64,000 bases of DNA from Massiliimalia sp050943535 (GCA_050943535.1 JBMNPJ010000004.1:186001-250000), one strand, 5' to 3'; shown: positions 7,329-16,030, counted from the first letter of the stretch. Notes: generated by a model not told the origin, from the letters alone. Numbers and translations: made by a program.

Positions 7329-8345
7329 ATGAATTCTATGTTTGACGCAGTGAGTTTTGGGGAAGTAATGCTGAGGCTGACACCTCCTGATCAGCAGAAA
7401 CTGGCGTTCAGCGACTCTCTTTTAAAACATGCAGGAGGAGCAGAACTGAATGTGCTTACCGGAATTTCCCGGCTGGGTATGAAAACTGCTATGCTTACAA
7501 AACTGCCGGATCATGCTTTGAGCCAGTTTATCCGTCAGCAAATGCGGGCTGCCGGTGTGGATGACAGTTTCATTGCCGTTGACCGGGATGAGCAGGCCAG
7601 AGTGGGGCTGTATTTTTATGAACAGGGTGTTTTGCCTAGAAAGCCCAGTGTGGTTTATGACCGGAAAAATTCTTCTGTAAACCGTGCTGTAATCAGCGAT
7701 TTTCCAGAGGAACTGTTTGAAAAAGCAAGACTGTTTCACATCAGTGGAATTTCCCTTGCCATCAGCGAAGCCTGCCGGCAGGTTTCAAAACAACTGATTC
7801 AGCGCTTTCGGGATGGCGGCGCCAAAATCTCATTTGACGTGAACTACCGGGCAAACCTTTGGAGCGAGGAAGAAGCGTATCAAACCATTACAGAAATTTT
7901 GCCGATGGTGGATATTCTGTTTATCTCTGAGGAAACCTCCCGCCGTATGTTTCATAAGTCCGGAAAACTGGAAGACATTATGAAAAGTTACTGCGAGGAA
8001 TATGGTGTTTCTGTTGTAGGCACTACCCGGCGGACAGTGGTTTCACCCACCTGCCATCATTTTGGTTCTGTGATTTATGAGGCAGACAGCAAAACTTTTT
8101 ATACAGAACCGGATTATGAGGGAATCCAAGTGATTGACCGGATTGGCAGCGGTGACGCTTTTGTGGCAGGCGCTTTGTATGGAATTCTCTGCGGGGACTG
8201 TCAGCAGGCGGTACAGTACGGAAATGCTATGGCGGCACTGAAAAACACAGTGTTTGGCGATCTGCCTCTGACCGATAGGGAAGAAGTGAAAAGGATTATT
8301 TTGGCTCATCAAGCTACTGGTATTCAAAGCGAAATGGATCGGTAA
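7329..8345 (+). CDS. kdgK: 2-dehydro-3-deoxygluconokinase, PfkB family
   Basis: 338 residues. PfkB-family signatures: N-terminal GGAELNVLTGISRLG and C-terminal IDRIGSGDAFVAGAL with catalytic-base Asp276. It phosphorylates 2-keto-3-deoxygluconate to KDPG, the substrate of the upstream aldolase; spacing of 3 bp implies one transcript. AAGGGAG precedes the ATG. Specificity is inferred from the neighbour, since PfkB kinases are similar in sequence. Confidence 0.88.
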   Translation: MNSMFDAVSFGEVMLRLTPPDQQKLAFSDSLLKHAGGAELNVLTGISRLGMKTAMLTKLPDHALSQFIRQQMRAAGVDDSFIAVDRDEQARVGLYFYEQGVLPRKPSVVYDRKNSSVNRAVISDFPEELFEKARLFHISGISLAISEACRQVSKQLIQRFRDGGAKISFDVNYRANLWSEEEAYQTITEILPMVDILFISEETSRRMFHKSGKLEDIMKSYCEEYGVSVVGTTRRTVVSPTCHHFGSVIYEADSKTFYTEPDYEGIQVIDRIGSGDAFVAGALYGILCGDCQQAVQYGNAMAALKNTVFGDLPLTDREEVKRIILAHQATGIQSEMDR

Positions 8346-8357
8346 CAGAATGAGTTC

Positions 8358-8386
8358 TTGACAAATGCCGTGGAAAGGTTTATGAT
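8358..8386 (+). promoter_or_regulatory. Promoter of the ilvA T-box leader
   Basis: TTGACA (8358-8363), 17 nt, TATGAT (8381-8386), starting 12 bp after kdgK. Transcription would begin near 8393. Confidence 0.75.
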
Positions 8387-8392
8387 AAATAA

Positions 8393-8671
8393 CAAGGAAA
8401 AAATCAAATGCCATGAAGGGGAGCAGGACAGGTCAAGTCTTTTCAGAGAGCCGCCGGTTGGTGTAAGACGGCAGGAAAACCTGATACCGGATCACCCCTG
8501 AGCAGATCTGCCGAAGAAATTTGAGTAAGCGGATACGGATTCCCACCGTTATCGGGGAGTGCATTGTCAGATGTACAGTAAGCGGTCTGCAGTTTTGCAG
8601 GCAATCAGAGTGGTACCGCGGATGCTTGATACAAGCCTTCGTCTCTAATCAAAAGAGACGAAGGCTTTTTT
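8393..8671 (+). promoter_or_regulatory. T-box leader, isoleucine type
   Basis: Stem I carries the conserved AGAGAGCCGCCGGTTGGTG segment (about 8445-8463) and closes on GGGG/CCCC (about 8418-8421/8495-8498). The specifier position reads ATC followed by A (8491-8493), an Ile codon. The T-box AGAGTGGTACCGCGG is at 8607-8621. A terminator with stem AAGCCTTCGTCTCT (8633-8646/8654-8667) and T-tract follows. Uncharged tRNA-Ile should stabilise the antiterminator and turn on the downstream threonine ammonia-lyase, the first step to isoleucine. Confidence 0.93.
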
Positions 8672-8734
8672 GTCGGATAGCACTTTTATTACTGTCAGCC
8701 GGCGAAACCAATCCATGAAGAGAGGGAATTTTTT

Positions 8735-9931
8735 ATGTTAACGTTAGACAAAATCTATCATGCTTCTTATGTGTTGAAGAATGTCATTCGCCCAACCGAC
8801 CTGATTTACGCACCGAATATTAATCCGGACTGCAATATTTACCTGAAAACTGAAAATTTGCAGGTAACCGGTTCTTTTAAAGTTCGCGGTGCTTACTACA
8901 AAATGTCTCAGCTCAGCGACGAAGAAAAAGCAAAAGGTGTTATTGCCTGTTCTGCAGGAAACCACGCGCAAGGGGTTGCTTTGGCTGCTACCAAAAACGG
9001 TATCAAATCTTTGATCTGTCTGCCGGACGGTGCGCCGATTTCCAAAGTAGAAGCGACCAAACGGTATGGAGCGGAAGTATGCCTGGTAAAAGGGGTATAT
9101 GACGACGCTTATCAAAAAGCTTTGGAACTTCGGGATGAAAAAGGGTATACCTTTATTCATCCGTTTAACGATATTGATGTCATTGCCGGTCAGGGAACTA
9201 TTGGACTGGAAATTATGGAAAAAATGGATAATGTGGACGCTGTCATTGTTCCAATCGGCGGCGGCGGTCTGATTTCCGGTGTGGCGTTTGCAGTAAAATC
9301 CTTAAATCCAAAGGTAAAGGTATACGGTGTGCAGGCAGCAGGGGCTCCCAGCATGTATAACTCTGTTCACGATCATAAGATTGAAACCCTCAGCAGTGTT
9401 TCTACTTTTGCAGACGGGATTGCTGTAAAAGAACCAGGAGAAAATACCTTTGAAATCTGCAGCCAGTATGTAGACGAAATTGTAACAGTTACTGATGATG
9501 AAATTGCTACCGCAATTTTAGCTTTGATTGAACAGCAGAAGATGGTTGCAGAAGGAGCAGGTGCAGTTTCTGTAGCAGCCGCCATGTTTAATAAAGTTCC
9601 AATTCAGGGGAAAAATGTGGTTTGCGTGGTATCCGGCGGCAACATTGACGTAACCATCCTGTCCCGTGTAATTAACCGCGGTTTATTGAAAGCCGGCCGT
9701 TCCGCTGATTTGACCATTGAACTTTTGGATAAGCCAGGTCAGCTGGAAGGGGTATCTTCTATCATTGCAGCAAAAGGCGGAAATGTGGTATCTGTTCATC
9801 ATGACCGTGCCAGCGAAGGAACTGATATCAATGCCTGCTGTCTTCGGATTGTCATGGAGACCCGTGATTATGAGCATATTGCTGAAATCCGCAAAGCACT
9901 GTCTGATGCAGGATACATGATTAAAAAATAA
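8735..9931 (+). CDS. ilvA: Threonine ammonia-lyase (threonine dehydratase)
   Basis: 398 residues, PLP fold-type II: Lys49 in TGSFKVRGA, AGNHAQGVA, and the phosphate loop GGGGLISG. A single ACT domain occupies about 325-398 (LTIELLDKPGQLEGVSSII). It deaminates threonine to 2-oxobutanoate. The length and single short ACT domain resemble the catabolic-length form rather than the 500-residue biosynthetic IlvA, but the Ile T-box implies a biosynthetic role. AGAGAGGG lies upstream of ATG. Confidence 0.93.
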   Translation: MLTLDKIYHASYVLKNVIRPTDLIYAPNINPDCNIYLKTENLQVTGSFKVRGAYYKMSQLSDEEKAKGVIACSAGNHAQGVALAATKNGIKSLICLPDGAPISKVEATKRYGAEVCLVKGVYDDAYQKALELRDEKGYTFIHPFNDIDVIAGQGTIGLEIMEKMDNVDAVIVPIGGGGLISGVAFAVKSLNPKVKVYGVQAAGAPSMYNSVHDHKIETLSSVSTFADGIAVKEPGENTFEICSQYVDEIVTVTDDEIATAILALIEQQKMVAEGAGAVSVAAAMFNKVPIQGKNVVCVVSGGNIDVTILSRVINRGLLKAGRSADLTIELLDKPGQLEGVSSIIAAKGGNVVSVHHDRASEGTDINACCLRIVMETRDYEHIAEIRKALSDAGYMIKK

Positions 9932-9971
9932 ACAGCAGAAAAGCATTTGTCTTTTTTGCCTGTGATAAAGG

Positions 9972-10020
9972 AAAAGCGTCATTGTTTTGGGTAATCCCCG
10001 AAAGCAATGACGCTTTTTCG
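9972..10020 (+). terminator. Rho-independent terminator of ilvA
   Basis: Stem AAAAGCGTCATTG (9972-9984) with its complement (10005-10017), then T-rich DNA. The A-run upstream could let it also stop the facing gene. Confidence 0.8.
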
Positions 10021-10030
10021 TTGTTTGATT

Positions 10031-10267
10031 TTATAGGGTAATGACGATCTGTTCGCCGCTTTTGGACTCTATTTCAACAAGACGAAGCCCTCGATACCGG
10101 CGAAACTGCTTGAGCAGCCTGAGCACAGCTTGTTGGTTTATTTTTGAAATATCCACATATCTTTTGGCAATCTGAAATCCTATGATCAGCCCCAGTCTGC
10201 TGAAAATGAGATTGTTGGGAAACCAGAGAGAAAGTTTTATTTCTCGAGTCCTGATACGGATTTTCAT
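10031..10267 (-). CDS. Small hypothetical protein, partner of the XRE regulator
   Basis: 78 residues, starting inside the last codons of the XRE gene (4-nt overlap), so translation is coupled. It is basic with one moderately hydrophobic stretch (LGLIIGFQIAKRYV) and ends LRLVEIESKSGEQIVITL. That ending resembles the C-terminus of the partner, LIEIDGADGDRVEVTVE. Function not known. Confidence 0.75.
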   Translation of the reverse strand: MKIRIRTREIKLSLWFPNNLIFSRLGLIIGFQIAKRYVDISKINQQAVLRLLKQFRRYRGLRLVEIESKSGEQIVITL

Positions 10268-10755
10268 TCTACAGTGACCTCCACACGATCTCCGTCAGCG
10301 CCGTCAATTTCAATCAGTTTTCCCATAGCCCCGCTTTCAATGAGGGAAATAATCAGCTGAAAATCCAGTTTCTGAAGGATATCACTGCCGTTAATTTGGG
10401 GTAAAACAGATTGTATTTCAGATACCATTTTGATCAGTGCCAGAGGGAGGTTTACTTTAATACGATCCCCGTCTGCACTGTGAACATGAATGCGCAGGAA
10501 CATCTCTTCTAAATTTTTCCGCTGTTCTTGGGGGACAAATCGGACGGTTTCCTCTTTTTCTCGAACCAGATAGTCCAAGGAAACTTCAAAAAGGTCAGCC
10601 AGGTCAATCAGTACCGGCAGGTCAGGAATACTCAAATCTTTTTCCCATTTGCTGACAGCCTGAGGGGAAACGTTGGTTTTTTCCGCCAGTTCTTCCTGTG
10701 TAAGCTGGTTTGCTTTTCGCAGTTCATATATTTTTTCACCTAATGTTTTTTTCAT
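10264..10755 (-). CDS. XRE-family transcriptional regulator
   Basis: 163 residues. The N-terminal helix-turn-helix (5-60) shows LTQEELAEKTNVSPQAVSKWE. The C-terminal 75 residues hold two related GDR(I/V)xV segments (ADGDRIKVNLPLALIKM and GADGDRVEVTVE) of the type found in a small-domain family that travels with short partner proteins. A cluster of GTTG/CAAC inverted repeats lies upstream. The regulated pathway is not evident; the facing MoxR operon starts about 320 bp away and is a candidate. Confidence 0.85.
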   Translation of the reverse strand: MKKTLGEKIYELRKANQLTQEELAEKTNVSPQAVSKWEKDLSIPDLPVLIDLADLFEVSLDYLVREKEETVRFVPQEQRKNLEEMFLRIHVHSADGDRIKVNLPLALIKMVSEIQSVLPQINGSDILQKLDFQLIISLIESGAMGKLIEIDGADGDRVEVTVE

Positions 10756-10825
10756 AGTATGGTTCCTTTCTGTGTTTTCCTGTCCCTATTATATCCCGCT
10801 TCCTGTGAAAAAGGAAGGGAACGGT

Positions 10826-10875
10826 GGTTGAAACCGCTCAACCTACTGTTGCAAAAAATACAACCAGTAGTTGTA
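10826..10875. promoter_or_regulatory. Cluster of GTTG/CAAC inverted repeats (candidate operators)
   Basis: GGTTGA/TCAACC (10826-10831/10838-10843), CAACCTACTGTTG (10839-10851) and TACAACCAGTAGTTGTA (10859-10875) occur within 50 bp between the divergent XRE and MoxR units. They share the CAAC half-site. Binding by the XRE protein is inference. Confidence 0.5.
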
Positions 10876-10967
10876 TTGAAGCTTATTCATCCATAATATA
10901 ATCAAAAAACCATGATATCTTGCACTTTAAAAGCAGGTTATACTGTAATGGAAAACAGCAAAACGTC

Positions 10968-11026
10968 GTATTTTTATCATACACGATAAAAATACTATTT
11001 ACTAAAAAATAAATTAGAAGTATAAT
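10968..11026 (+). promoter_or_regulatory. MoxR operon promoter with upstream 11-bp palindrome
   Basis: Perfect arms GTATTTTTATC (10968-10978) and GATAAAAATAC (10985-10995), 6-nt spacer, directly precede TTTACT (10998-11003)-17 nt-TATAAT (11021-11026). The position suits an activator or repressor site. Confidence 0.55.
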
Positions 11027-11072
11027 AACTTATAGCTATTTTATCAAAATATTGTTGTTAGGAGGAACCATT

Positions 11073-12050
11073 ATGCGTCCGGAAGAAATTCAGAAATTAA
11101 CCCATCAAATTGTAGAAAATGTATCTGTTGTAATGAAAGGAAAAGAGGACATGATCCGCAAAACCGTACTTTGTCTTTTGTGCGGTGGACATGTGCTTTT
11201 AGAAGATATTCCAGGAACCGGAAAAACTACTTTGGCAAAAGCTCTTGCAAAATCTGTGGACTGTGGCTTTAAGCGGGTGCAGTTTACTCCGGACTTGTTG
11301 CCGTCTGATTTGACCGGAATTAATTTTTACGATCAGAAGGAAGGAAAATTTCATTTTAAACCTGGTTCTGTCTTCACGAATATTATGCTTGGGGATGAAA
11401 TTAACCGGGCTACTCCACGAACCCAGTCCAGTTTGCTGGAATGTATGGAGGAACATCAGGTCACAGTAGATGGTGTAACCTATCCCATGGCACAGCCGTT
11501 TTTTGTAATTGCCACCCAAAACCCTATTGAAATTCAGGGGACCTTCCCTCTGCCAGAGGCACAGCTGGACCGGTTCTTTATGAAGCTGGCAGTGGGATAT
11601 CCTGGTACTGCCTATGAAACCCAAATGCTTTCTGAATTTTCTCACACGAATCCTATGGAAACACTCCAGCCGGTAGCAGACGGCGAAACCATTACACAGG
11701 CGCAACAGGCAGTGCGCCAGGTAAAGGTAAGTGATCCTTTAAAAGAATATATGGTAGCCATTGCGGATGCTACCAGAAATCATGATAAAATCCGGTTGGG
11801 CGTCAGCCCTCGAGGTACCCTTGCCTTGATGAGAGGTGCACAGGCTTGGGCCGCCATGGAAGGACGGGATTATGTGATTCCCGATGACGTGAAAGCAGTG
11901 GCAGCGGACGTGCTGTCTCACCGTATCATTGTAAAGGGACAGAATATTATGCAGAGCGCTGGTTCTGCCAAAGAATATATCCGGCAGATTTTGCTGCAGA
12001 CCCAGACGCCTATAGAACCTCAGACACCTACGGGGTCTTTAGGAGAATAA
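11073..12050 (+). CDS. MoxR-family AAA+ ATPase
   Basis: 325 residues from ATG at 11073, which has TAGGAGG 7 nt upstream; the frame extends to 11052 without support. Walker A is PGTGKTT (Lys51), Walker B IMLGDEIN (Asp108-Glu109), followed by the MoxR segment RATPRTQSSLLECMEE and sensor ATQNPIE. MoxR proteins act as chaperones for partner complexes, often with DUF58 proteins, as here. Overall length is normal. Role probably in envelope or stress complex maturation; the exact target is not known. Confidence 0.93.
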   Translation: MRPEEIQKLTHQIVENVSVVMKGKEDMIRKTVLCLLCGGHVLLEDIPGTGKTTLAKALAKSVDCGFKRVQFTPDLLPSDLTGINFYDQKEGKFHFKPGSVFTNIMLGDEINRATPRTQSSLLECMEEHQVTVDGVTYPMAQPFFVIATQNPIEIQGTFPLPEAQLDRFFMKLAVGYPGTAYETQMLSEFSHTNPMETLQPVADGETITQAQQAVRQVKVSDPLKEYMVAIADATRNHDKIRLGVSPRGTLALMRGAQAWAAMEGRDYVIPDDVKAVAADVLSHRIIVKGQNIMQSAGSAKEYIRQILLQTQTPIEPQTPTGSLGE

Positions 12051-12055
12051 GTGTT

Positions 12056-13213
12056 ATGGAATTTATCGCGCTTTTATTGGTCATTGGGGTGGTAGTCTGG
12101 ATACAGAATCAGCTGTTTTCCAAGTTTTCTTTCCGTAAATTGGACTATCGGTGTTATCTGAGTACAGAGGAAGCCACGGAAGGGGACGAAATTCAACTAA
12201 TTGAAGAGATTGTAAACCGAAAATGGCTTCCGGTTCCGTGGTTTAAGTCGGAAATTACCACTTCTTGTTATTTGGATTTTGCCGGTGCCCAGTCTTCGGT
12301 TGCAGATAAAACTCGGTTTGTGCCCAGCTTTTTTTCCGTTCGAGGTTACCGAAAGCTGAATCGAAGCTGGAAAGTAACCTGCTTAAAGCGGGGAGAGTAC
12401 GCTGTGCAAAAAGTGGTTCTGGTAAGCAGTGATCTTTTGGGAAACAGTCTGCTGTCACAGCCAGCCCAAGTGGATTCTCATGTTTTGGTACTCCCCAAAC
12501 CTTTGGAACTGGAAACAGAGTTTTGCTGTCCCAGATATTATTCCGGCGATGTAGTGGTGCGCCGGCGTCTGCTGGAAGACCCTTTCTGGTTGGCAGGAGT
12601 TCAGGAATATACTGGACGGGAAGCTATGAACCGAATTCATTGGGCAGCGACTGCCAAGGAACAAAAGATGATGGTGCATCATCAGGAATGTACCTCCAGT
12701 CAAAATGTAGCGGTGATTTTAAATATTCAGTCCCGAGCGTTTGAAAATACAGAAGTCATTGATCAGGACTATGTGGAAGATGCCATTCGGGTCTGTGCGG
12801 CAGTATTTGAGCAGACCGCCACAGAACAGCTTCCCCTGCGCTTTTTTGCCAATGCCAGTCTCTGGGATGACCGAAGCTCTATTGCAGTAGGGGAATCCTG
12901 GGGAAGAGAGTATATTTTGGAACTGTACCGCATTTTGGCAAGGATCCCTTTAAAAAGCACCCAAAATTTTCCCGATTATCTCAACGAACTGTATGACCGC
13001 ACTGACGCTACCGACTTTGTGTTGGTGACAGCGTATGTATGTCCCGAAATATATGAGTTTGCCAGAAGAAAAACAGCCATGGGAAGCCATGTGAAAATTT
13101 TTGTAACTGGCAAAATCGACAATTCTCAACTGGTGGATGACTGTGAAGTGTTTTGCCTTGACAGTCGATTTCAGCCAGAACAGGAAAAAGGAGGGGTAGA
13201 ATATGCCGTCTAA
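12056..13213 (+). CDS. DUF58 domain protein
   Basis: 385 residues starting 5 bp after the MoxR gene. An N-terminal membrane segment (2-20) is followed by a beta-rich region and the DUF58 signature VQEYTGREAMNRIHWAATAK near 190. The family has a vWA-like fold and works with MoxR ATPases. Only one membrane helix is evident, fewer than the usual two. It overlaps the next gene by 11 bp, so the three form one operon. Confidence 0.9.
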   Translation: MEFIALLLVIGVVVWIQNQLFSKFSFRKLDYRCYLSTEEATEGDEIQLIEEIVNRKWLPVPWFKSEITTSCYLDFAGAQSSVADKTRFVPSFFSVRGYRKLNRSWKVTCLKRGEYAVQKVVLVSSDLLGNSLLSQPAQVDSHVLVLPKPLELETEFCCPRYYSGDVVVRRRLLEDPFWLAGVQEYTGREAMNRIHWAATAKEQKMMVHHQECTSSQNVAVILNIQSRAFENTEVIDQDYVEDAIRVCAAVFEQTATEQLPLRFFANASLWDDRSSIAVGESWGREYILELYRILARIPLKSTQNFPDYLNELYDRTDATDFVLVTAYVCPEIYEFARRKTAMGSHVKIFVTGKIDNSQLVDDCEVFCLDSRFQPEQEKGGVEYAV

Positions 13214-14606
13214 ATTTCAAAAAATGCTTAAAATCATGGCGGTGATCAGCTCCTATTTGTTCCTGTATCCTATTGCAGCATTGCTTTGTGTGTTTTTAGA
13301 CGGATACCATGGGAAGAACAGTATTTTTTATTGGCTTATTTTTGTGCTTGTAGGAGGAGTTTCTTACGGGATTGGATATCTTCTGCAATACCTGGAACAG
13401 CAGAACAAATGCAGTGCTTATGTGAAAAATGGATTGTATTTGGGTATGGCGATTGCTGCTTTTCTGGGCGGATTTTGTCATTATGGGTCTGGAAATGTTT
13501 TGAAGCGTATCCTAATGGGAATATTTGTTGCGTTTTCTACAGAATGGAGTCTTTATGCCGTTTCCAGGGAGTATAAGGAATTTGCTGACGGAAAGCCTAT
13601 TTTATTGGGTTCTGGCATCAATGTAGCGGTGCTTTTATTTTTGTGGGTTTACCGGAGAACCTGGGGAGGCAGTTTTGAATCCTCCTATTTTGCATATTTT
13701 TACCTGGCTATGATTTTGTGCTATGTGGTGATTCGAAATCAGGCAAACCTGGACTATATGTTGGAACGCCGCCGCCACAAGTTAGAACATCTGCCCCAAA
13801 AGGTGCGATGGTACAACATGGTTTTGGTTTTGGTAGTATTTATTGTGGTGGTACTGGGATTTTGTTTCCGGGGTGAACTGGCAAAAGGACTTCGCTGGCT
13901 GGGTGGTTTGGTCCTCGGGGGAATCCGCGGGATCATACAGTTTATTCAGTGGTTAGGCAGTCTGTTTCCTGATTCAGAAGGGGAATCCATGGCCTCCGGT
14001 GAAGTGGATTTTTCCGGATTGACAGAAGGGGAGACGCGAAGCGGGCTTCCAGCGGAATTTTATTTGTTTTTGATGCTGATCGCTGTTTTAGTGGTAATCA
14101 TCTGGAAAAGGCGGCAAATCGGTGCCTTTTTGCGCAGATTGTTTCTGCGAGTAATGGAACTGGTTCGCTCCTGGATGGGAAGAACGGGAATCTCCCGTCA
14201 AAGGTCTGGAGAGAGCGAATATTACCGGGATTGGGAACAGGAATTGTCTCAAGAAGAAATTCAGGCAACAGCGCATGATCGAGATCAGGATAGCTGGAAA
14301 CGCTGGAAACGGAGTTACCGCCGCTATTGCCGAATGGAGTTGATTCCTCAGCGGTTTCGGACAGGGTATCATCTGTTGGTGCGCTGGATCAATCTGCAGG
14401 GAGGACAGGTTTTGCCTTCAGATACAACACTGGAAATATTACAAAAAGAACAAAACTTAACAAAAAATACTAATTGTACTCAAATTACAGAAAAATACAA
14501 CCTGTTTCGCTATCGGGAAGACGATTTAAGTTCAGAAGATTATCGACAAATGGATGAACTTTTAGAAAATTGTCTGAAGCAGGAACGAACAGGAAGGCAG
14601 CGGTGA
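13203..14606 (+). CDS. Multi-pass membrane protein, DUF4129-like C-terminus
   Basis: 467 residues with roughly seven to eight hydrophobic segments (about 8-30, 37-60, 78-96, 100-118, 140-180 and 195-220, then 283-302) and a cytoplasmic tail. The tail (YRRYCRMELIPQRFRTGYHLLVRW ending in a helical acidic segment) resembles DUF4129. In many bacteria the third gene of this operon encodes a membrane transglutaminase; no Cys-His-Asp transglutaminase core is visible here, so this is a transglutaminase-less version. Assignment as DUF4129-like is moderate. Confidence 0.7.
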   Translation: MPSKFQKMLKIMAVISSYLFLYPIAALLCVFLDGYHGKNSIFYWLIFVLVGGVSYGIGYLLQYLEQQNKCSAYVKNGLYLGMAIAAFLGGFCHYGSGNVLKRILMGIFVAFSTEWSLYAVSREYKEFADGKPILLGSGINVAVLLFLWVYRRTWGGSFESSYFAYFYLAMILCYVVIRNQANLDYMLERRRHKLEHLPQKVRWYNMVLVLVVFIVVVLGFCFRGELAKGLRWLGGLVLGGIRGIIQFIQWLGSLFPDSEGESMASGEVDFSGLTEGETRSGLPAEFYLFLMLIAVLVVIIWKRRQIGAFLRRLFLRVMELVRSWMGRTGISRQRSGESEYYRDWEQELSQEEIQATAHDRDQDSWKRWKRSYRRYCRMELIPQRFRTGYHLLVRWINLQGGQVLPSDTTLEILQKEQNLTKNTNCTQITEKYNLFRYREDDLSSEDYRQMDELLENCLKQERTGRQR

Positions 14607-14642
14607 TTTCCATTGCCTGAAACAAAAAATATCCGCCAGTGT

Positions 14643-14696
14643 CAGATGGGTGCTCGTAAGAAAGTAATTTATTCAAAATTACACTTATGGCATCTG
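14643..14696. other. Extended imperfect hairpin
   Basis: Nested complementary blocks CAGATG/CATCTG (14643-14648/14691-14696), TAAG/CTTA and GTAATTT/AAATTAC fold into one long stem in the 331-bp gap after the membrane protein. No gene is visible there. It may help end the operon. Confidence 0.45.
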
Positions 14697-14717
14697 CGCC
14701 AGGCAGAAGCGTTTGAC

Positions 14718-14764
14718 AAAATGCACCATATTCGGCATTTAGGCCGGATGTGGTGCATTTTTAA
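14718..14764 (+). terminator. Terminator of the MoxR operon
   Basis: AAAATGCACCA pairs with TGGTGCATTTTT (arms near 14718-14728 and 14751-14762) around an inner GGC/GCC stem. Confidence 0.75.
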
Positions 14765-14839
14765 TTGGGTGTAGTCCATGAACTCTATCCGCAACCGGGA
14801 AAAAGAAATTATTAGGGCTGAACTAATTCATGTTTGAGA

Positions 14840-14877
14840 GAAACCACCTAAACAGATAAAACTGTTTGGATGGTTTC
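14840..14877. other. Hairpin in AT-rich gap
   Basis: GAAACCA/TGGTTTC outer arms (14840-14846/14871-14877) and AAACAG/CTGTTT inner arms. No T-tract follows, so it is not a clear terminator. It marks the left edge of the accessory patch. Confidence 0.4.
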
Positions 14878-14937
14878 ATCTTTCGGAAGTAGATTTATTC
14901 GCACGCTTGTGGTAGAATTGGAAAAAAGGGTGTCATT

Positions 14938-15343
14938 TTGAGAGAAATGTTAATTTTTATAGGGATAGCAATACTGGGAGTTTGTTTATTTTACATCATT
15001 TATCTAAATGGATTTAGTGTTGTTAATACAAACTCAGCCTTGTTTTATATGAGTTCTTCTCAATGTGAGAAAAAAGAAAAATTCTCATATGCAATGAAAG
15101 CGTTAAAAAAGTTATTGGGCTTTCGCAATCGAAAAGATATCAATTCATTTTTCATTCAGCATAACCAAAGTCTCGGTTTCTATTGAAATTTATGGGGCAA
15201 AGGAAAAATTAATTGCGAAATTAAATAACGAACAACCGTGTGCGTTTATTTCTACAGAGAAGAAAACAAATTTGCCAGTTGTTACGAAGTTTGTAAAAGC
15301 TGACGGAGAATGTTTCATCACTTTGTTCCCGCAAGGTGGCTAA
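14938..15343 (+). pseudogene. Probable frameshifted small membrane-anchored protein
   Basis: Frame 1 starts TTG at 14938 (or ATG 14947) and encodes an N-terminal membrane helix (MLIFIGIAILGVCLFYIIYL) and about 80 residues before a stop at 15184. From about 15107 the next frame is open to TAA at 15341 and reads like a real domain (TKVSVSIEIYGAKEKLIAKL ... GECFITLF). The two would join by a one-base shift between about 15107 and 15180. I read this as one gene of about 135 codons broken by an indel, or a sequence error. No family recognised. Base composition is AT-richer than flanking genes. Confidence 0.5.
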
Positions 15344-15427
15344 ACCCTCTTGCGCCGCTTATGCAGTTATTCCCTGCGGACGGAAAATGTAAAAATGTAT
15401 GAATTTACTTTATAGGAGAAAATAAGA

Positions 15428-15952
15428 ATGACTATTACAGAAATAATGAATAACAAAGCATTAAAACGTTTAGAAAAGAGGAATTCCCTTGTTGAAGCGA
15501 TTATCAATCGGGAATTTAATTTTTCAATAATTTTAGAGGCTTGTGAATCTTTGCCTGAAAAACACATTTCACTTTTACTCGAGGCTATTGAAGAAGTAAG
15601 TCGCTCCAAAGAGTTTACTTTAGAAGCAGAGTATTTGGATTTGGCAGAAAAATATATTTTATCTTCTGATAATTCCTGCAAAAGAGAAGCTTCCAGAATT
15701 GTAGGGAATCTTGCAAATAAATTTCCAACGAAACTTGATAATGCTATAACTGCTTTATTGCAAAATACAAAAAATGATGGAACCGTAATTAGATGGGCAA
15801 GTGCCTATGCACTATCTCGTATTATTATTATTCCTCAATACGCTAAGAGCCCTTTATTTGAACAGATTTCTGATTTGTGTGTAAAAGAAAATGACAGTGG
15901 GGTAAAAAATCAATATATTAAAGCATTAAAAAAAGCAGAAAAATTTAGATGA
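15428..15952 (+). CDS. HEAT/ARM-repeat-like hypothetical protein
   Basis: 174 residues, all helical in character. Paired helices such as SCKREASRIVGNLANKF and GTVIRWASAYALSRII have HEAT-repeat spacing, suggesting a protein-binding alpha-solenoid. A TAGGAGA site lies upstream of ATG at 15428. It lies in an AT-rich patch beside a broken gene, so it may be acquired DNA. No enzymatic motif; binding partner unknown. Confidence 0.7.
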   Translation: MTITEIMNNKALKRLEKRNSLVEAIINREFNFSIILEACESLPEKHISLLLEAIEEVSRSKEFTLEAEYLDLAEKYILSSDNSCKREASRIVGNLANKFPTKLDNAITALLQNTKNDGTVIRWASAYALSRIIIIPQYAKSPLFEQISDLCVKENDSGVKNQYIKALKKAEKFR

Positions 15953-15984
15953 GTTTTTGTCAATAATGTTTTGAACAACAAACG

Positions 15985-16030
15985 GACCGTTGATCTGCAC
16001 CGTCGTGTGAGAACTCAGCGGTCTTTTTTA
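15985..16030 (+). terminator. Terminator of the HEAT-like gene
   Basis: GACCGTTGA (15985-15993) pairs with TCAGCGGTC (16015-16023, one G-T pair), then TTTTTTA. Confidence 0.75.
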
